Positions 8,836 through 17,943 are shown, counted from the stretch's first letter. The stretch is DNA of 64,000 bases from Chryseobacterium formosense (GCF_900116415.1 NZ_FPAP01000001.1:1240001-1304000), one strand, 5' to 3'. Made by a program: numbers and translations. The notes: generated from the letters alone by a model not told the origin.

Positions 8836-10854
8836 CTATTGAGAATTATTGTCGCTGCTTATAAACATTTCGTTTGACTCTTCAGCAACTATCTTAAGGA
8901 AGCGGTCATAGTGTTTTAGTACATCGCTGATCAGTTCATTTTTGGTAAAGTACTGGACATCGTATCCTTCACGTGAATCACCAAAATATGTTTTAGGAAA
9001 ATAAGTCAAGTTACTGTCCAAATCAGGTAAGTTTTCATCGTCCACCATATAATCAGAAACAATTCTTTTCTGCCCTATCACGCCATAGATAAAATTATTG
9101 ACCACATCATGATGGATCTCTAAATAGATCCTTAAATCTTCCGGTATGTGATTGATCTCAACAGCAATTCCATTTAATAAAAATTCTTCCTTTAATTCTG
9201 TGAAAGCAGGCAAGACCTGGTTGTCCATAAACGTTTTCACGGAGTCTTTCGTTTTAAAAGAAACAATTTTTTTTAGCCGTTCTTTCCAGAATTCACCAGA
9301 CCATGGTACTGTAGAAACCGAAAGTCCTTTTTCGTAGTATCGGTAATCGATGGCAAGAGCCTTCATCAACGAGACAACAAATAAAATCATAATGACCGCA
9401 AACGGCAGCGCAGTGATAAGTGTCATCGTCTGCAATGCTTCAAGGCCGCCTGCATTAAGCAGCATAAGAGCTAAGGTAGCCAGAAGTATTCCCCAGAATA
9501 CCATTTGGATTTTAGGTGACTTACTTGAATTTTTAGAGGATATACTGTCCATTACCAGCATTCCTGAATCTGCTGAAGTAACGAAAAAGATGATTATTAT
9601 TGCAAGAACGATAAAACTTAAAACTTTGGAAAGTGGCAAATATTCTAAAAACCTGAACATCAAAGCATCCGGATCAGAAACCAAGGCACTCAGTGCACCA
9701 TTCGCCACGTTGAAGTCAAACCAGATCGCACTGTTTCCAAATACCGACATCCAGATAAAATTGAATAATGTGGGAATGATCAAAACAGCGGCAATGAATT
9801 CACGTATACTCCTTCCTTTAGAGATTTTAGCAATGAATAGTCCTACAAAAGGTGACCAGGAAATCCACCATGCCCAATAAAGAATGGTCCAGTTATAAAA
9901 CCAAGGGAGTGTTTTCTGCTCATAAACGTGGGTGTTGAAAGTCAGGTCAAAAAAATTATTGATATAATTTCCCAGGCCATAGGTGAAACTTCCAATCAGA
10001 TAAACGGTAGGTCCCAAAAACAAGACAAATAAAAGAAGGATAATTACGATAACAACGTTGATATTACTTAAAATCTTAACTCCCTTATTAACTCCTGATG
10101 TCGCTGAGAAAACAGCAATAGATACTAAGACTAGAACAATTAATATCTGATAGGTGAATCCCGTCTCAGGCAAAATTTTCATCGTTTCTAATCCTGAATT
10201 AATTTGCACAACCCCAAATCCCAGCGTTGTTGTAATACCGAAAAAGGTACTGCATAAAGCAAATATATCAATCACATCGCCCCATTTACCTTTAATTCTG
10301 TCCTTTAACAATGGATACAGGCAACTGCGGAGTGACAAAGGAAGTCTGTAACGATAGGTAAAATATGCTAAACAGAGACCTACGAGACCATAAATTGCCC
10401 ATGCATGAATTCCCCAGTGGAAGAAGGTGTAAAGTTGTGCGTTTTTTGCCCTGCTGATAATATGACTTTCAGAAAAAGCATCTGTAGAATAATGCTGCAT
10501 AGGTTCTGCAACGCTGAAGTACATCAGTCCTATTCCCATCCCAGCAGCAAAAAGCATGGAGATCCATGAAAAAAAAGAATGTTCAGGTTTACTGTCATTG
10601 GTACCTAATCTGATTTTTCCATACTTGCTAAACATCAGAAATACTAGAAAAATCACAAATATTGTTACGCACCATACATAGATCCAGTTGAGATTTACAA
10701 AAATAAAATTCTTTATCACATTTAAAACAGCCTTGATCTCAACAGGAAACAATACTGAGAAAAGACATATCCCCACTATAAATATTAAACTGGGTATGGT
10801 GACCCCTTTAGCGAATGTAAATCTGATTTTTGATGTGAGTTTGGATGAATTCAT
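8836..10854 (-). CDS. BCCT-family choline/betaine transporter (BetT-like)
   Basis: 672 residues from the ATG at 10854 (MNSSKLTSKIRFTF); the frame extends further but without better support. Twelve membrane segments cover residues 20-500. The family signatures are clear: FHWGIHAWAIY at about 146-156 and WISWSPFVGLFIAKISKGR at about 330-348. The C-terminal 150 residues form a soluble cytoplasmic extension, as in E. coli BetT (677 residues), which senses osmotic state. The protein takes up choline, glycine betaine or carnitine with protons or sodium, to supply osmoprotectants. No betA/betB genes accompany it here, so uptake of ready-made betaine is also possible. Transcribed alone. Confidence 0.93.
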   Translation of the reverse strand: MNSSKLTSKIRFTFAKGVTIPSLIFIVGICLFSVLFPVEIKAVLNVIKNFIFVNLNWIYVWCVTIFVIFLVFLMFSKYGKIRLGTNDSKPEHSFFSWISMLFAAGMGIGLMYFSVAEPMQHYSTDAFSESHIISRAKNAQLYTFFHWGIHAWAIYGLVGLCLAYFTYRYRLPLSLRSCLYPLLKDRIKGKWGDVIDIFALCSTFFGITTTLGFGVVQINSGLETMKILPETGFTYQILIVLVLVSIAVFSATSGVNKGVKILSNINVVIVIILLLFVLFLGPTVYLIGSFTYGLGNYINNFFDLTFNTHVYEQKTLPWFYNWTILYWAWWISWSPFVGLFIAKISKGRSIREFIAAVLIIPTLFNFIWMSVFGNSAIWFDFNVANGALSALVSDPDALMFRFLEYLPLSKVLSFIVLAIIIIFFVTSADSGMLVMDSISSKNSSKSPKIQMVFWGILLATLALMLLNAGGLEALQTMTLITALPFAVIMILFVVSLMKALAIDYRYYEKGLSVSTVPWSGEFWKERLKKIVSFKTKDSVKTFMDNQVLPAFTELKEEFLLNGIAVEINHIPEDLRIYLEIHHDVVNNFIYGVIGQKRIVSDYMVDDENLPDLDSNLTYFPKTYFGDSREGYDVQYFTKNELISDVLKHYDRFLKIVAEESNEMFISSDNNSQ

Positions 10855-11705
10855 ACAAAAAGAAATTGTTAGCGTACTTTCAAATATACAGCTTTTAAAA
10901 TAGTGAGGCCTTAAGCACATTCTCTAAGACTCGTAAGTATTGCAACATTTCTCTTTACACTTCTCCTATTCTTTTACAATCTTCATAAAGATTTTTAATA
11001 GTCAAAGATTAGCAGATTATTTTTTCGCTATTAAAAATATTTGGACGATAATACAACTTATGTTTTGCCGAAAAAAGAAAAATGATCTATAAAGAGTTTA
11101 GGAATTTAAGCCTGATAACTGTGAAATTCTTTCTAATTCTCACACCAAATATTTCTTATTTTATGAATACAGGATCCTAACAGCCGATTAAGACCTATTA
11201 CTACTATGCTAATTGCTAACATTTTTGAAATTAAATTGCATTAAGATTTGTTTGATATAATGAGGGTTTAAATTTGATTTCTAATTTGATTTGATCGAAT
11301 CAAATCATCAAAAAAAGCGTTTGAAGATATGCTCACCTTGCTTTCAAAAATGATTACTTACTTTTTTAAAATTTCAAAATTCTTTATTAGTAATCAGATC
11401 TATCCGTTGTTTCTTTGGATCTTGTATATGAACGATCAATCTAACTAAAGATTACTCTGTTCTAAAAAAGATTACAATTATCTTATAAACTGCAATTAAG
11501 CAATTGATCTTTATCAAAAAGACACTTTAAGACAAGCATTACCAATAACTGGTATATTTTCAGACTGTCCAGTAGCACTGTAATTTAAGCTGTAGTTTGA
11601 AATTACCGCATTCATAATAAATAGAATATGATGAGTGATTATGTATAAATTTATTCACAAAGAAACGATAAGAAAAATAGATCGAAGGATAGAATTATAG
11701 ACTTT
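10855..11705. other. Intergenic, eroded, with a palindrome and a tiny possible ORF
   Basis: About 850 bases without a supported gene. It holds a perfect operator-like palindrome (11287-11307) listed separately. On the minus strand, 11615-11514 encodes a 33-residue frame (MNAVISNYSLNYS.. to ..LKVSF) that could be a small peptide or a remnant; it has no recognisable signal. The rest is AT-rich without structure that I can interpret. Confidence 0.35.
11287..11307. promoter_or_regulatory. Perfect 9-bp-arm palindrome
   Basis: TGATTTGAT-CGA-ATCAAATCA, arms identical with a 3-base centre. The shape is that of a dimeric regulator binding site, but no intact gene lies within 900 bases downstream on the plus strand and the BCCT gene starts 430 bases away on the minus strand. 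It may be a leftover operator of a decayed gene. Confidence 0.3.
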
Positions 11706-11889
11706 ATGCCTAATACTTTAAAAGAAATTTCCTTCGCAAAGATCTAAAAAGATTCTGACGGAATCTGGCTTAAATCCAACAGATGACGAAGTCAGGAGTA
11801 TTTGGGATTTTGCATACCAGTTGGTAGATCTGATTATTAAAAACTATGTTTTAATATCAATTTACTATAAGGAAAAATCACTAATATAG
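11706..11889 (+). pseudogene. Remnant of small helical protein, frameshifted
   Basis: ATG at 11706 reads MPNTLKEISFAKI then stops. Shifting frame at about 11744 gives KKILTESGLNPTDDEVRSIW and ..YQLVDLIIKNY, ending at TAG 11887-11889. Together they look like a roughly 60-residue helical protein broken by one frameshift. I do not recognise the family with certainty. It lies directly before the toxin-like fragment. Confidence 0.3.
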
Positions 11890-11932
11890 GTGACTTCTCC
11901 CTTAAAGTGGTCAAGCTACCTCCCGAACTTGA

Positions 11933-12259
11933 AAAATTTTTAATAAAATTGCTGGTAAAAAATCTGACGGAACATTAGTTTTTGCTTCTGCAAGAGATGC
12001 TGGAAATTACAGCGCTGGTTATATTGCTGGATTAAAAGGTTTGTCTTGGTCCGAAGCTAGAATTGGTTTTGATGGCTTGGAAATTGGTAAGTCTATACTG
12101 AAAGGAAATGTGGTTACTGGAGAAGGACGACAAAGTACTCAGGCTCAGAAACAAGGATATAATCAAGGGATTAAAATTTACAATCAAAGAAATAGTCTTG
12201 ATAGTAATAACAAAGAGGTAAGAAGGCTTGATAACATTTATAATAATTCTAAATTTTAA
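11933..12259 (+). pseudogene. C-terminal fragment of a toxin-like protein (polymorphic-toxin style)
   Basis: The frame opens after TGA at 11930 and runs 108 codons to the stop at 12257-12259 with no start codon near the domain; the first ATG-type start (12041) is inside the conserved part. The stretch GTLVFASARDAGNYSAGYIAG followed by GLSWSEARIGFDGLE resembles C-terminal effector domains of polymorphic toxins with a DxGN motif (type-44 toxin-like), but I cannot confirm this. No N-terminal delivery domain (Rhs/YD repeats, PAAR) remains. A single gene follows 3 bases downstream in the position where immunity genes usually sit. Confidence 0.4.
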
Positions 12260-12262
12260 AAA

Positions 12263-12745
12263 ATGAGAAATAAAAAGATTGTCATACTCGTATCTGCCTT
12301 TCTATTAGTTGTTTACTACCAATTAGACTATAAAAGATATTTCATTAAGAGTTCTGATGGCAAAAAAGTTTTTACAGTATGGCAAAGAGTTGGAAATAAT
12401 TGTTACATCATTCCTGGGAAATATTATTCTCCATTTAAGCCCTCAAAAAACTACATTCAAACAAAGAATTACCGAAATTACATAGGATTTATATTTAATC
12501 CTATAAATAAGGGATATACCGATATATCAATTTATAATGATTTTGAGAAAAATAATTTAATACCAAGTATTAATGTTTTTTCTCCAAATGATATTTTGAT
12601 GTATAGATATGGAATGTTAGAAAAATATGATATTGAAAGAGGGGTAAGAGTTGTTTCTAAGAATAAGAAATTATTAGAATCAAAATTTGATTACGTTTCT
12701 ATAGATTTAAATCGCATTTATGGTGTGAAAATTACAAGACCTTAA
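12263..12745 (+). CDS. Hypothetical membrane-anchored protein, candidate immunity protein
   Basis: 160 residues beginning MRNKKIVILVSAFLL, with an N-terminal signal anchor (residues 5-20) and an extracytoplasmic region rich in Tyr, Asn and Lys. No family is recognised. It starts 3 bases after the toxin-like fragment and is followed within 50 bases by a strong terminator, so the two form a closed pair. Polymorphic-toxin operons have exactly this order (effector C-terminus, then immunity gene), hence the proposal. Its AT content is higher than that of neighbouring housekeeping genes, which fits horizontal origin. A plain lipoprotein-like orphan is the alternative. Confidence 0.5.
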   Translation: MRNKKIVILVSAFLLVVYYQLDYKRYFIKSSDGKKVFTVWQRVGNNCYIIPGKYYSPFKPSKNYIQTKNYRNYIGFIFNPINKGYTDISIYNDFEKNNLIPSINVFSPNDILMYRYGMLEKYDIERGVRVVSKNKKLLESKFDYVSIDLNRIYGVKITRP

Positions 12746-12792
12746 AAATCCTTCGCTGGTGTGAGTGTCTCACTCGTATCTGTATAACAAGG

Positions 12793-12810
12793 GCCACTCG
12801 AGCGAGTGGC
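12793..12810 (+). terminator. Intrinsic terminator after toxin-like pair
   Basis: GCCACTC-GAGC-GAGTGGC followed by TTTTATATTT. A shorter hairpin GTGAG-TGT-CTCAC lies just before it at 12761-12773. Together they close the unit of the toxin-like fragment and the candidate immunity gene. Confidence 0.75.
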
Positions 12811-12819
12811 TTTTATATT

Positions 12820-12912
12820 TTACATTATAGATTGCAGTTTAGTTTGCTTAAGAAAGGCATCAAGGAGAGCGAAGACGTGTTGTCTGTCGTTCTCTTTTAG
12901 TTCTTGGATGTG
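12820..12912 (-). pseudogene. C-terminal tail of an XRE/HTH regulator
   Basis: The minus strand encodes HIQELKENDRQHVFALLDAF then LKQTKLQSIM and a stop at 12820-12822. This is the usual C-terminal pattern of small Bacteroidetes XRE-type regulators (acidic turn, D/ENDRQ, VFALLDAFL). A stop codon directly upstream removes the helix-turn-helix part, so only 30 codons remain. Confidence 0.4.
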
Positions 12913-13494
12913 CTATAACAATAGATTCGCTACACATTTGTAAGTCTCCCAAAAATTAGACAAATAATAACTCTAAGATTAACAATAAAGAACAATTAAT
13001 TTTAGAACAGGTAAATTTCGCATAAAAATTAGGTACATTAAATCAATATGTTAGTTCACTGGGCTTTAAAAAATCAATCTGTAATTTGTACTTAATCCGC
13101 TGTATACTCACGCAAAAAATTTAAATAATACTAAAATAAACTTTTCATTATTCTGATATTATTTTTTTAGTATCGAATCCCCTGACAATTAATAAAGGAT
13201 CAAAATTTCAATGAACTGCATTTGCATCTTATGAGGCTTCTGACTTTTCTATGCAGATTACCATTCAGGCAGACACAAAGAAAACTGCAATCAATTCCAT
13301 GAAAACAATAAGAAAGCACATTGATAAAGCTTGAAATCTTTCTGCGGAGGTTTTGTAATCCCTAATTACGGATACCCACAAAGATTTTTTTCCGCAGAGA
13401 CAACGGAATATATTCGCTATAGAAAATCAGATTGTCTGTAAAGACAAAGGTTTTCGTTTAATTTAATACTGCAAAATTTTGGTATTTAGAAGAT
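12913..13494. other. Intergenic, eroded
   Basis: No intact gene. A plus-strand open stretch around 13220-13335 (..FASYEASDFSMQITIQAD.. ending ..IRKHIDKA, TGA) looks like the tail of an unidentified protein. It runs into a diverged 120-base repeat (13329-13450) listed separately. Confidence 0.3.
13329..13450. repeat. Diverged interspersed repeat, copy 1
   Basis: Shares the landmarks AAGCTTGAA, TTGCGG/CTGCGG, CGGATACCCA, CAACGGAATATATT and ATAGAAAATC in the same order and spacing with 17817-17925. The copies differ in many positions and by small indels. It may be a non-coding dispersed element or two relics of one gene. Confidence 0.4.
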
Positions 13495-14123
13495 ATGAGT
13501 ACTAATACCTTGGATCTAAGAACAGATATTTCTTCATGTTGTCTATTGATGCCTAAAAACAAATTTCAGGACAGCTGGATATTTTTCAAAAACTGGCAGA
13601 AAGTGAAGGATCTTATTCAATGGGATTGCACGGAATGGCTGATACATCAAAGATTTGCATTGTTAATATTCCAGAACTGGAAGTAAATAATTTGAAATTA
13701 CATGATGTGACGGCAAAAACAAAATATGCCAATACCTCAAGATTTGGCTCTGAGACCCTGAATTATGGGAAGGTAACGTTGGATTATAAAAACAAAAAGC
13801 TCTATATCGAACCTTTGGGAAATCTTTCCGAAGTGGAGGTAAAAAAAAGAATATGGACAGTTGATCCCATTGTTGAAAATGAGAAACTAGGAGTTGGTAT
13901 TATTTGGGATAAAACGGTAAAGGACAAAAAAAATATTGGCGATCAGATCTTAAAATTTGACGATATTGATTTTCAAAATTTAGATTTTGCGAAATATTTA
14001 GATCTAGCAATAAAGTAAATAAAAAATCAGCAGTTCTTCACTTGAAAGATGTTAAAACTGGAAAACTAAAAACTGTTGAAATAAACAAGATATCATATAG
14101 TTTTCGGCTATGCATTCTGACCT
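13495..14123 (+). pseudogene. Retropepsin-like aspartic protease with PDZ domain, frameshifted
   Basis: Three frames join into one protein. From 13495 comes NTLDLRTDISSC, where the catalytic D-T/S-G loop would lie; after a shift near 13557 the frame reads SGQLDIFQKLAESEGSYSMG, GLHGMADTSK, NSRFGSETLNYGKVTLDYKN-like core and a PDZ domain (about 13830-14015); a second shift at about 14018 restores the natural end KSAVLHLKDVKTGKLKTVEI. This is the Bacteroidetes secreted aspartyl protease/PDZ family, normally near 400 residues with a signal peptide. The first half is missing and the active-site aspartate motif is damaged, so the gene is dead. Two separate shifts argue against a single sequencing error. 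Confidence 0.6.
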
Positions 14124-14267
14124 AAGTGCTTACTTTTTGTGCCTAGGCAGGATCGTCATAGCCCAGGCCTGCAGCACAATTATTAATAAGTCTTGATAGC
14201 AGCTAATGATTCATGAACAAAAATTTGTACTTTTAACGTTTATTATGTTGTAAAGAAATCGTAGAAG

Positions 14268-15137
14268 ATGGCATCGATCCCCCAAGTTAAAACCTATCAT
14301 TTTCTGCCCTTTAAATATGGTTCAGAGCTGTTATTGGATATCGGCCGTATTGAAACGTTGAAAAATTATGTATTAGACAGCACATTGCATCAACTTAGTT
14401 TTTACGAAATTATTTTCATCAGAGAAGGAGCCGGTACAGTAGCACTGGATGAAAATAAAGTTTCAATACATCCGAGAACCATAATTTTTACCAGTCCCGG
14501 ACAGGTTCGCCGCTGGGAAATTGAGGAAGAGGTAAAAGGCTACACGCTGTTCTTTGAAAAAGATTTTCTCCATCTCTTTTTTTCTGACGAGCTGTTTCTC
14601 TATCGGTTTCAGTACTTCCATCAGTATTCACATCCCGTTGAAATGCAGATCGATGAAACATCATTCGGGAAATGCCTGCAACTTTTACAGGAGATAGAAC
14701 AGGAGTTCGGACAGATTCAGAATGACAGCAATCATATGATCAGGTCACTTCTATATCAGCTGCTTATCATTCTCAACCGCTATTATGCAGGTATATACCA
14801 TGTTCAACGGGATACGTATATTCATGCGGATTTCTATAGATTCCGTTCGTTGCTGGAAAAAAGAATCTTACAGGACCAGACCGTTGAAGGCTATACCAGA
14901 ATGCTTAATGTAAGTCCGGGATTTCTTAATAAGATCTGCAGGCAGTTCAGCGGATTGTCAGCGCAACAAATGATCCATCATAAGCTGGTTTCAGAAATAA
15001 AGAAACAGTTGCATCAGAATAAATCCGCAAAGGAGATCTGCTATGAACTAGGATTCTCTGATCCTTCCAATTTCAACCGTTTTTTCAAAAAAATTACCCA
15101 CCTCACGCCACAGCAGTACAGAAAGAGTATAAAATGA
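14268..15137 (+). CDS. AraC-family transcriptional regulator
   Basis: 289 residues starting MASIPQVKTYHFLPFKYG. The N-terminal half is a cupin-type sensor (YEIIFIREGAGTVALDENK) and the C-terminal 100 residues carry the paired helix-turn-helix, ending ICYELGFSDPSNFNRFFKK and LTPQQYRK. Likely an activator of a nearby or distant gene, with ligand unknown. Downstream lie a broken beta-helix gene and a laminin-G-like secreted protein, so its original target may be partly lost. Start and length are typical of the family. Confidence 0.87.
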   Translation: MASIPQVKTYHFLPFKYGSELLLDIGRIETLKNYVLDSTLHQLSFYEIIFIREGAGTVALDENKVSIHPRTIIFTSPGQVRRWEIEEEVKGYTLFFEKDFLHLFFSDELFLYRFQYFHQYSHPVEMQIDETSFGKCLQLLQEIEQEFGQIQNDSNHMIRSLLYQLLIILNRYYAGIYHVQRDTYIHADFYRFRSLLEKRILQDQTVEGYTRMLNVSPGFLNKICRQFSGLSAQQMIHHKLVSEIKKQLHQNKSAKEICYELGFSDPSNFNRFFKKITHLTPQQYRKSIK

Positions 15138-15204
15138 CAACTTTAAAGATAAAATGACCTTTTTGCAGGATATGAATGTTTCTATTTTTACAGAAAAAAA
15201 TAAT

Positions 15205-15363
15205 ATGATAAAACCTGCAACATTTGTCCTTTTATTCTTCGTCATGAACCTGTTTTGGATAAAGGCAAAGCAATTATATGTTGATCACCGAACCGGAAAT
15301 GATACCAATTTCGGAATAAAAGCCCAACCGTTAAAAGACCCTTTTAAATGTGTTTTATATAAA
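15205..15363 (+). pseudogene. N-terminal stub of a right-handed beta-helix secreted protein
   Basis: The frame starts MIKPATFVLLFFVMNLF, a signal peptide, then KQLYVDHRTGNDTNFGIKAQ and PLKDPF. The YVD..GNDTN.G...QPLK pattern is the normal mature N-terminus of pectate-lyase-like parallel beta-helix proteins. After about 45 residues the homology stops and the frame runs straight into the next gene (start 15364), which has its own signal peptide. A deletion that fused the start of one secreted protein to the region upstream of another explains this. Confidence 0.5.
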
Positions 15364-16038
15364 ATGAAAAATATAAAAATAATTTTGTTTCTATTTCTTT
15401 TTGCCGCAAACAGTGCATACAGCCAAAAGATAAATTTAGACGGCAGCAACCTTGTACCCAATAACGTTTATATGGAAATCGATGATTTGCATGGGGAAAG
15501 TATTGTTAGAGTCGTAAAAGATTCTACTGTGAAAGAAGCGGACGAACCTACATTTGTACGGATCAAGAATACCAATTTTAAAAATGGCATTATCGAGGTA
15601 GAAGTTCTAAGCCGGCTTCTTCCTACGGCTTCTCCAACAGGCCGTGGGTTTATCGGATTGGCATTCAGGATCAATGACATGAATTCCAAATTTGAATCTA
15701 TATATTTACGTCCAACTAATGGGAGAGCTGAAGATCAGGTAAGACGCAACCACTCCATTCAATACTTTTCGTACCCTGATTATAAATATGACCGTCTGAG
15801 AAAGGAGAATCCCGAGAAATATGAGTCATATGCTGATATGGGTCTGAATGAATGGATAAGAATGAAAATTGAGATCAAAGGCAATCAGGCTAAACTTTTT
15901 TTAAACAAAGACAAATATCCATCCCTTATTGTGAATGATCTCAAACAAGGAGCAGATCGATCTGGGGCTGTAGGATTATTTGTTGATGCAGGCACAGATG
16001 GTTATTTCCGCAATCTGAAAATCACCCCATCAAATTGA
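15364..16038 (+). CDS. Secreted laminin-G/DUF1080-like protein
   Basis: 224 residues from the ATG at 15364, MKNIKIILFLFLFAANSAYSQ, a clear signal peptide cleaved after YSQ. The frame is open for 70 codons further upstream, but that part belongs to a broken beta-helix gene. The mature protein is a beta-sandwich with FIGLAFRINDMNSKFESIYLR and EWIRMKIEIKGNQAKLFLNK, features of the concanavalin-like DUF1080/LamG domains that bind or hydrolyse glycans. No catalytic residues can be assigned. It is probably exported to the periplasm or surface. Nothing further is known from context. Confidence 0.75.
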   Translation: MKNIKIILFLFLFAANSAYSQKINLDGSNLVPNNVYMEIDDLHGESIVRVVKDSTVKEADEPTFVRIKNTNFKNGIIEVEVLSRLLPTASPTGRGFIGLAFRINDMNSKFESIYLRPTNGRAEDQVRRNHSIQYFSYPDYKYDRLRKENPEKYESYADMGLNEWIRMKIEIKGNQAKLFLNKDKYPSLIVNDLKQGADRSGAVGLFVDAGTDGYFRNLKITPSN

Positions 16039-16311
16039 TATATAAGGGTTCGATCTGGCAGTGCCACTGGTTTTAAGTTGGGATTACGGAATTTCTTCGT
16101 GACAGGGTGTGAATAATCCCCACACAGTCATTTTCCTTTTAAATAATATCTCACCATATGAAATATTTAATTAAATATACAATATTTTTTTTCTAAAATC
16201 AATAGGATATGCTATTACGAGGATTCTCTTTGATATTTCCAATAATTCTTTTTTACAGCATATCTCTAAAGAAATTTTGTTTTAGGAATGAAGATTGATT
16301 TCTATTTTTTT

Positions 16312-17175
16312 TCATTTACCATCAATATACTTAAACGCTTCTTTCAGATAGTTTTCATTTGTTTTTACTTTGTCTGTTGATTTTTCAATGATGATATCAG
16401 GGGGAATTCCTTCGCCAATTTTAGCGTATTCCTTTCCTGTTCTGTCAACTATATTGCCAGTAGTAAGAACAAGATAAGATCCGTCAGATAACTTATATTC
16501 CTGGTTTCCGGAAGTTAAACCCTGAGTATTTGTGCCAATAATTTTTACATTTTTTTGACTGACAAATGCAGCGGTTATAAATTCTCCCGAACTTCCTGTC
16601 ACCTTATCGACCAATACAGCTACAGGTCTTTTTACCGATTTTGGCTCTTTATGTATTAATTGGAACATTTGTGTAGCTGTTGAACCTTCATAGAACTTAG
16701 CGTCTTTGTAATTGTAATATTCAATTTTTCCTTCCGCATCTTTTGTACCAACTATATTTTTATCGTCTAAAAAAGGAGCAATTGCAGCATACATCGGATA
16801 AAGCATGCCTCCAAAATTTTCCCTCAAGTCAATAATCCAGCCTTTAGGCTTACGTTTTTGCAAATCATTCACTTTGGCATAAAAAGTATTGATGTACAAG
16901 TTCCAGTCATCTTTATTGAACGAACCAATATCTGGTAAACTGATGTAAGCATATTTGTATTCTAGCATTTCACTCCTAATAACCGGAAACTCCTGACCTG
17001 TCGCTTTGTATCCTAATGTATAGGCTTTAACCACATCTTCAGGATAAAAATTAGAATGAGAATCGTTCAACGAACTTAAAGCATTTTTGATAATAGGATA
17101 AGTCTCTTTTATCGTTTTAGCTTTAGACACTTCAGTGAGAGTTTTATCAAATATTTCATCCCAATTAAGCTTTGA
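16312..17175 (-). pseudogene. S41-family serine peptidase, N-terminus lost
   Basis: The conserved region is intact: ALSSLNDSHSNFYP near the start, RPVAVLVDKVTGSSGEFITA with the nucleophile Ser in TGSSGE, and the C-terminal NIVDRTGKEYAKIGEGIPP-like end. Family members are about 330 residues with a signal peptide. Here an in-frame methionine-type start gives only 272 residues, while homology continues upstream (KVVESKLNWDEIFDKTLTEV) to about 17175, where it meets the truncated desaturase on the other strand. The signal peptide and first 50 or so residues are gone, so secretion is lost. A shortened cytoplasmic peptidase cannot be excluded. Confidence 0.65.
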
Positions 17176-17631
17176 TTCTACTACTTTCTTTTTATTGTTT
17201 TGCCACTATTGGTTTTGGATGTAAGTTGGTGGCAGTTTTTGATTGGCTTTCTGCTTTTACATATTGCCGAAGGTTTGACGATGGGACTTGTCTTTCAGCT
17301 CGCCCATGTTGTTGAAGGTACCCATTTCCCAGTGTCTAATGAATCCGGACAGATCGAAGAAGCTTGGGCAGAGCACCAAATGCGTACAACAGCGAATTTT
17401 GCAACACATAATAAGGTTGCAGCATTTTTCCTTGGCGGACTGAACAGGCAGATCGAGCATCATCTGTTTCCTAAAGTGTGTCATATACACTATGGTGATA
17501 TTTCCGTCATTGTAAAGAAAACAGCGATGGAGTTTAATTTGCCTTATATTGAAAATAAGAGCTTTTTATCCGCACTACGCTCCCATTTTCTAACGCTGAA
17601 AAAATTTGGTAAAGAGTCCGCCGTTAATTAA
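17176..17631 (+). pseudogene. Fatty-acid (acyl-CoA) desaturase, C-terminal fragment
   Basis: Homology starts after the TGA at 17173-17175 with YYFLFIVLPLLVLDVSWWQF and continues to a natural stop at 17629-17631. It keeps the last membrane pair (WWQFLIGFLLLHIAEG) and the third histidine box QIEHHLFP, plus TTANFATHNKVAAFFLGGLN. The first two histidine boxes (HxxxH and HxxHH) and roughly 200 residues are missing; the family is near 360 residues. Without them no di-iron centre can form. A TTG at 17200 is the only possible start. The fragment abuts the truncated S41 gene head to head. Confidence 0.75.
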
Positions 17632-17639
17632 CCGAAGTA

Positions 17640-17943
17640 CATGATGATTACAACACTATTTTACGATAGGAATCGATTTTTCACCAGATGATCCTAGATT
17701 ATCAGAAGAAAACATAATTTGTACCATCATTGAAAATTTTGATTTATTATTGCCAACCTATGAAATGATTAAACATGAAGTAAGGTTTTAGCCGAAAGCT
17801 TGAATATTTTTGCGGAAGGTCTGAAAAGCTATGCTTTCCGGATACCCAAAAATATTTTTTCAGCAGGACAACGGAATATATTTGCCATAGAAAATCGGAT
17901 AGCTTCAAAGGCAAATACTTACATTGAACTTGATACTTGGTAA
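17640..17943 (+). pseudogene. Remnant of unidentified protein, frameshifted
   Basis: Plus-strand frames GIDFSPDDPRLSEENIICTI and LPTYEMIKHEVRF (stop), then after a shift VLAESLNIFAEGLKSYAFRI and ..QRNIFAIENRIASKANTY, ending at TAA 17941-17943. The second part overlaps copy 2 of the interspersed repeat. I do not recognise the protein. Confidence 0.3.
17817..17925. repeat. Diverged interspersed repeat, copy 2
   Basis: Partner of 13329-13450 with the same ordered landmarks (AAGCTTGAA, TTGCGG, CGGATACCCA, CAACGGAATATATT, ATAGAAAATC). Same orientation, about 4.5 kb apart. Confidence 0.4.

Noticed and set aside
12761..12810. Possible attachment site or insertion-sequence end
   Set aside because: The two hairpins are explained by transcription termination; no second copy or target duplication was seen in the window.
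15154..15204. Earliest possible start of the long frame containing the LamG-like gene
   Set aside because: It places charged residues before the beta-helix signal peptide; the starts at 15205 (relic) and 15364 (gene) each give a proper signal peptide.
16046..16062. GGTTCGATC, resembling a tRNA T-arm
   Set aside because: No acceptor stem, anticodon arm or D-arm can be built around it.
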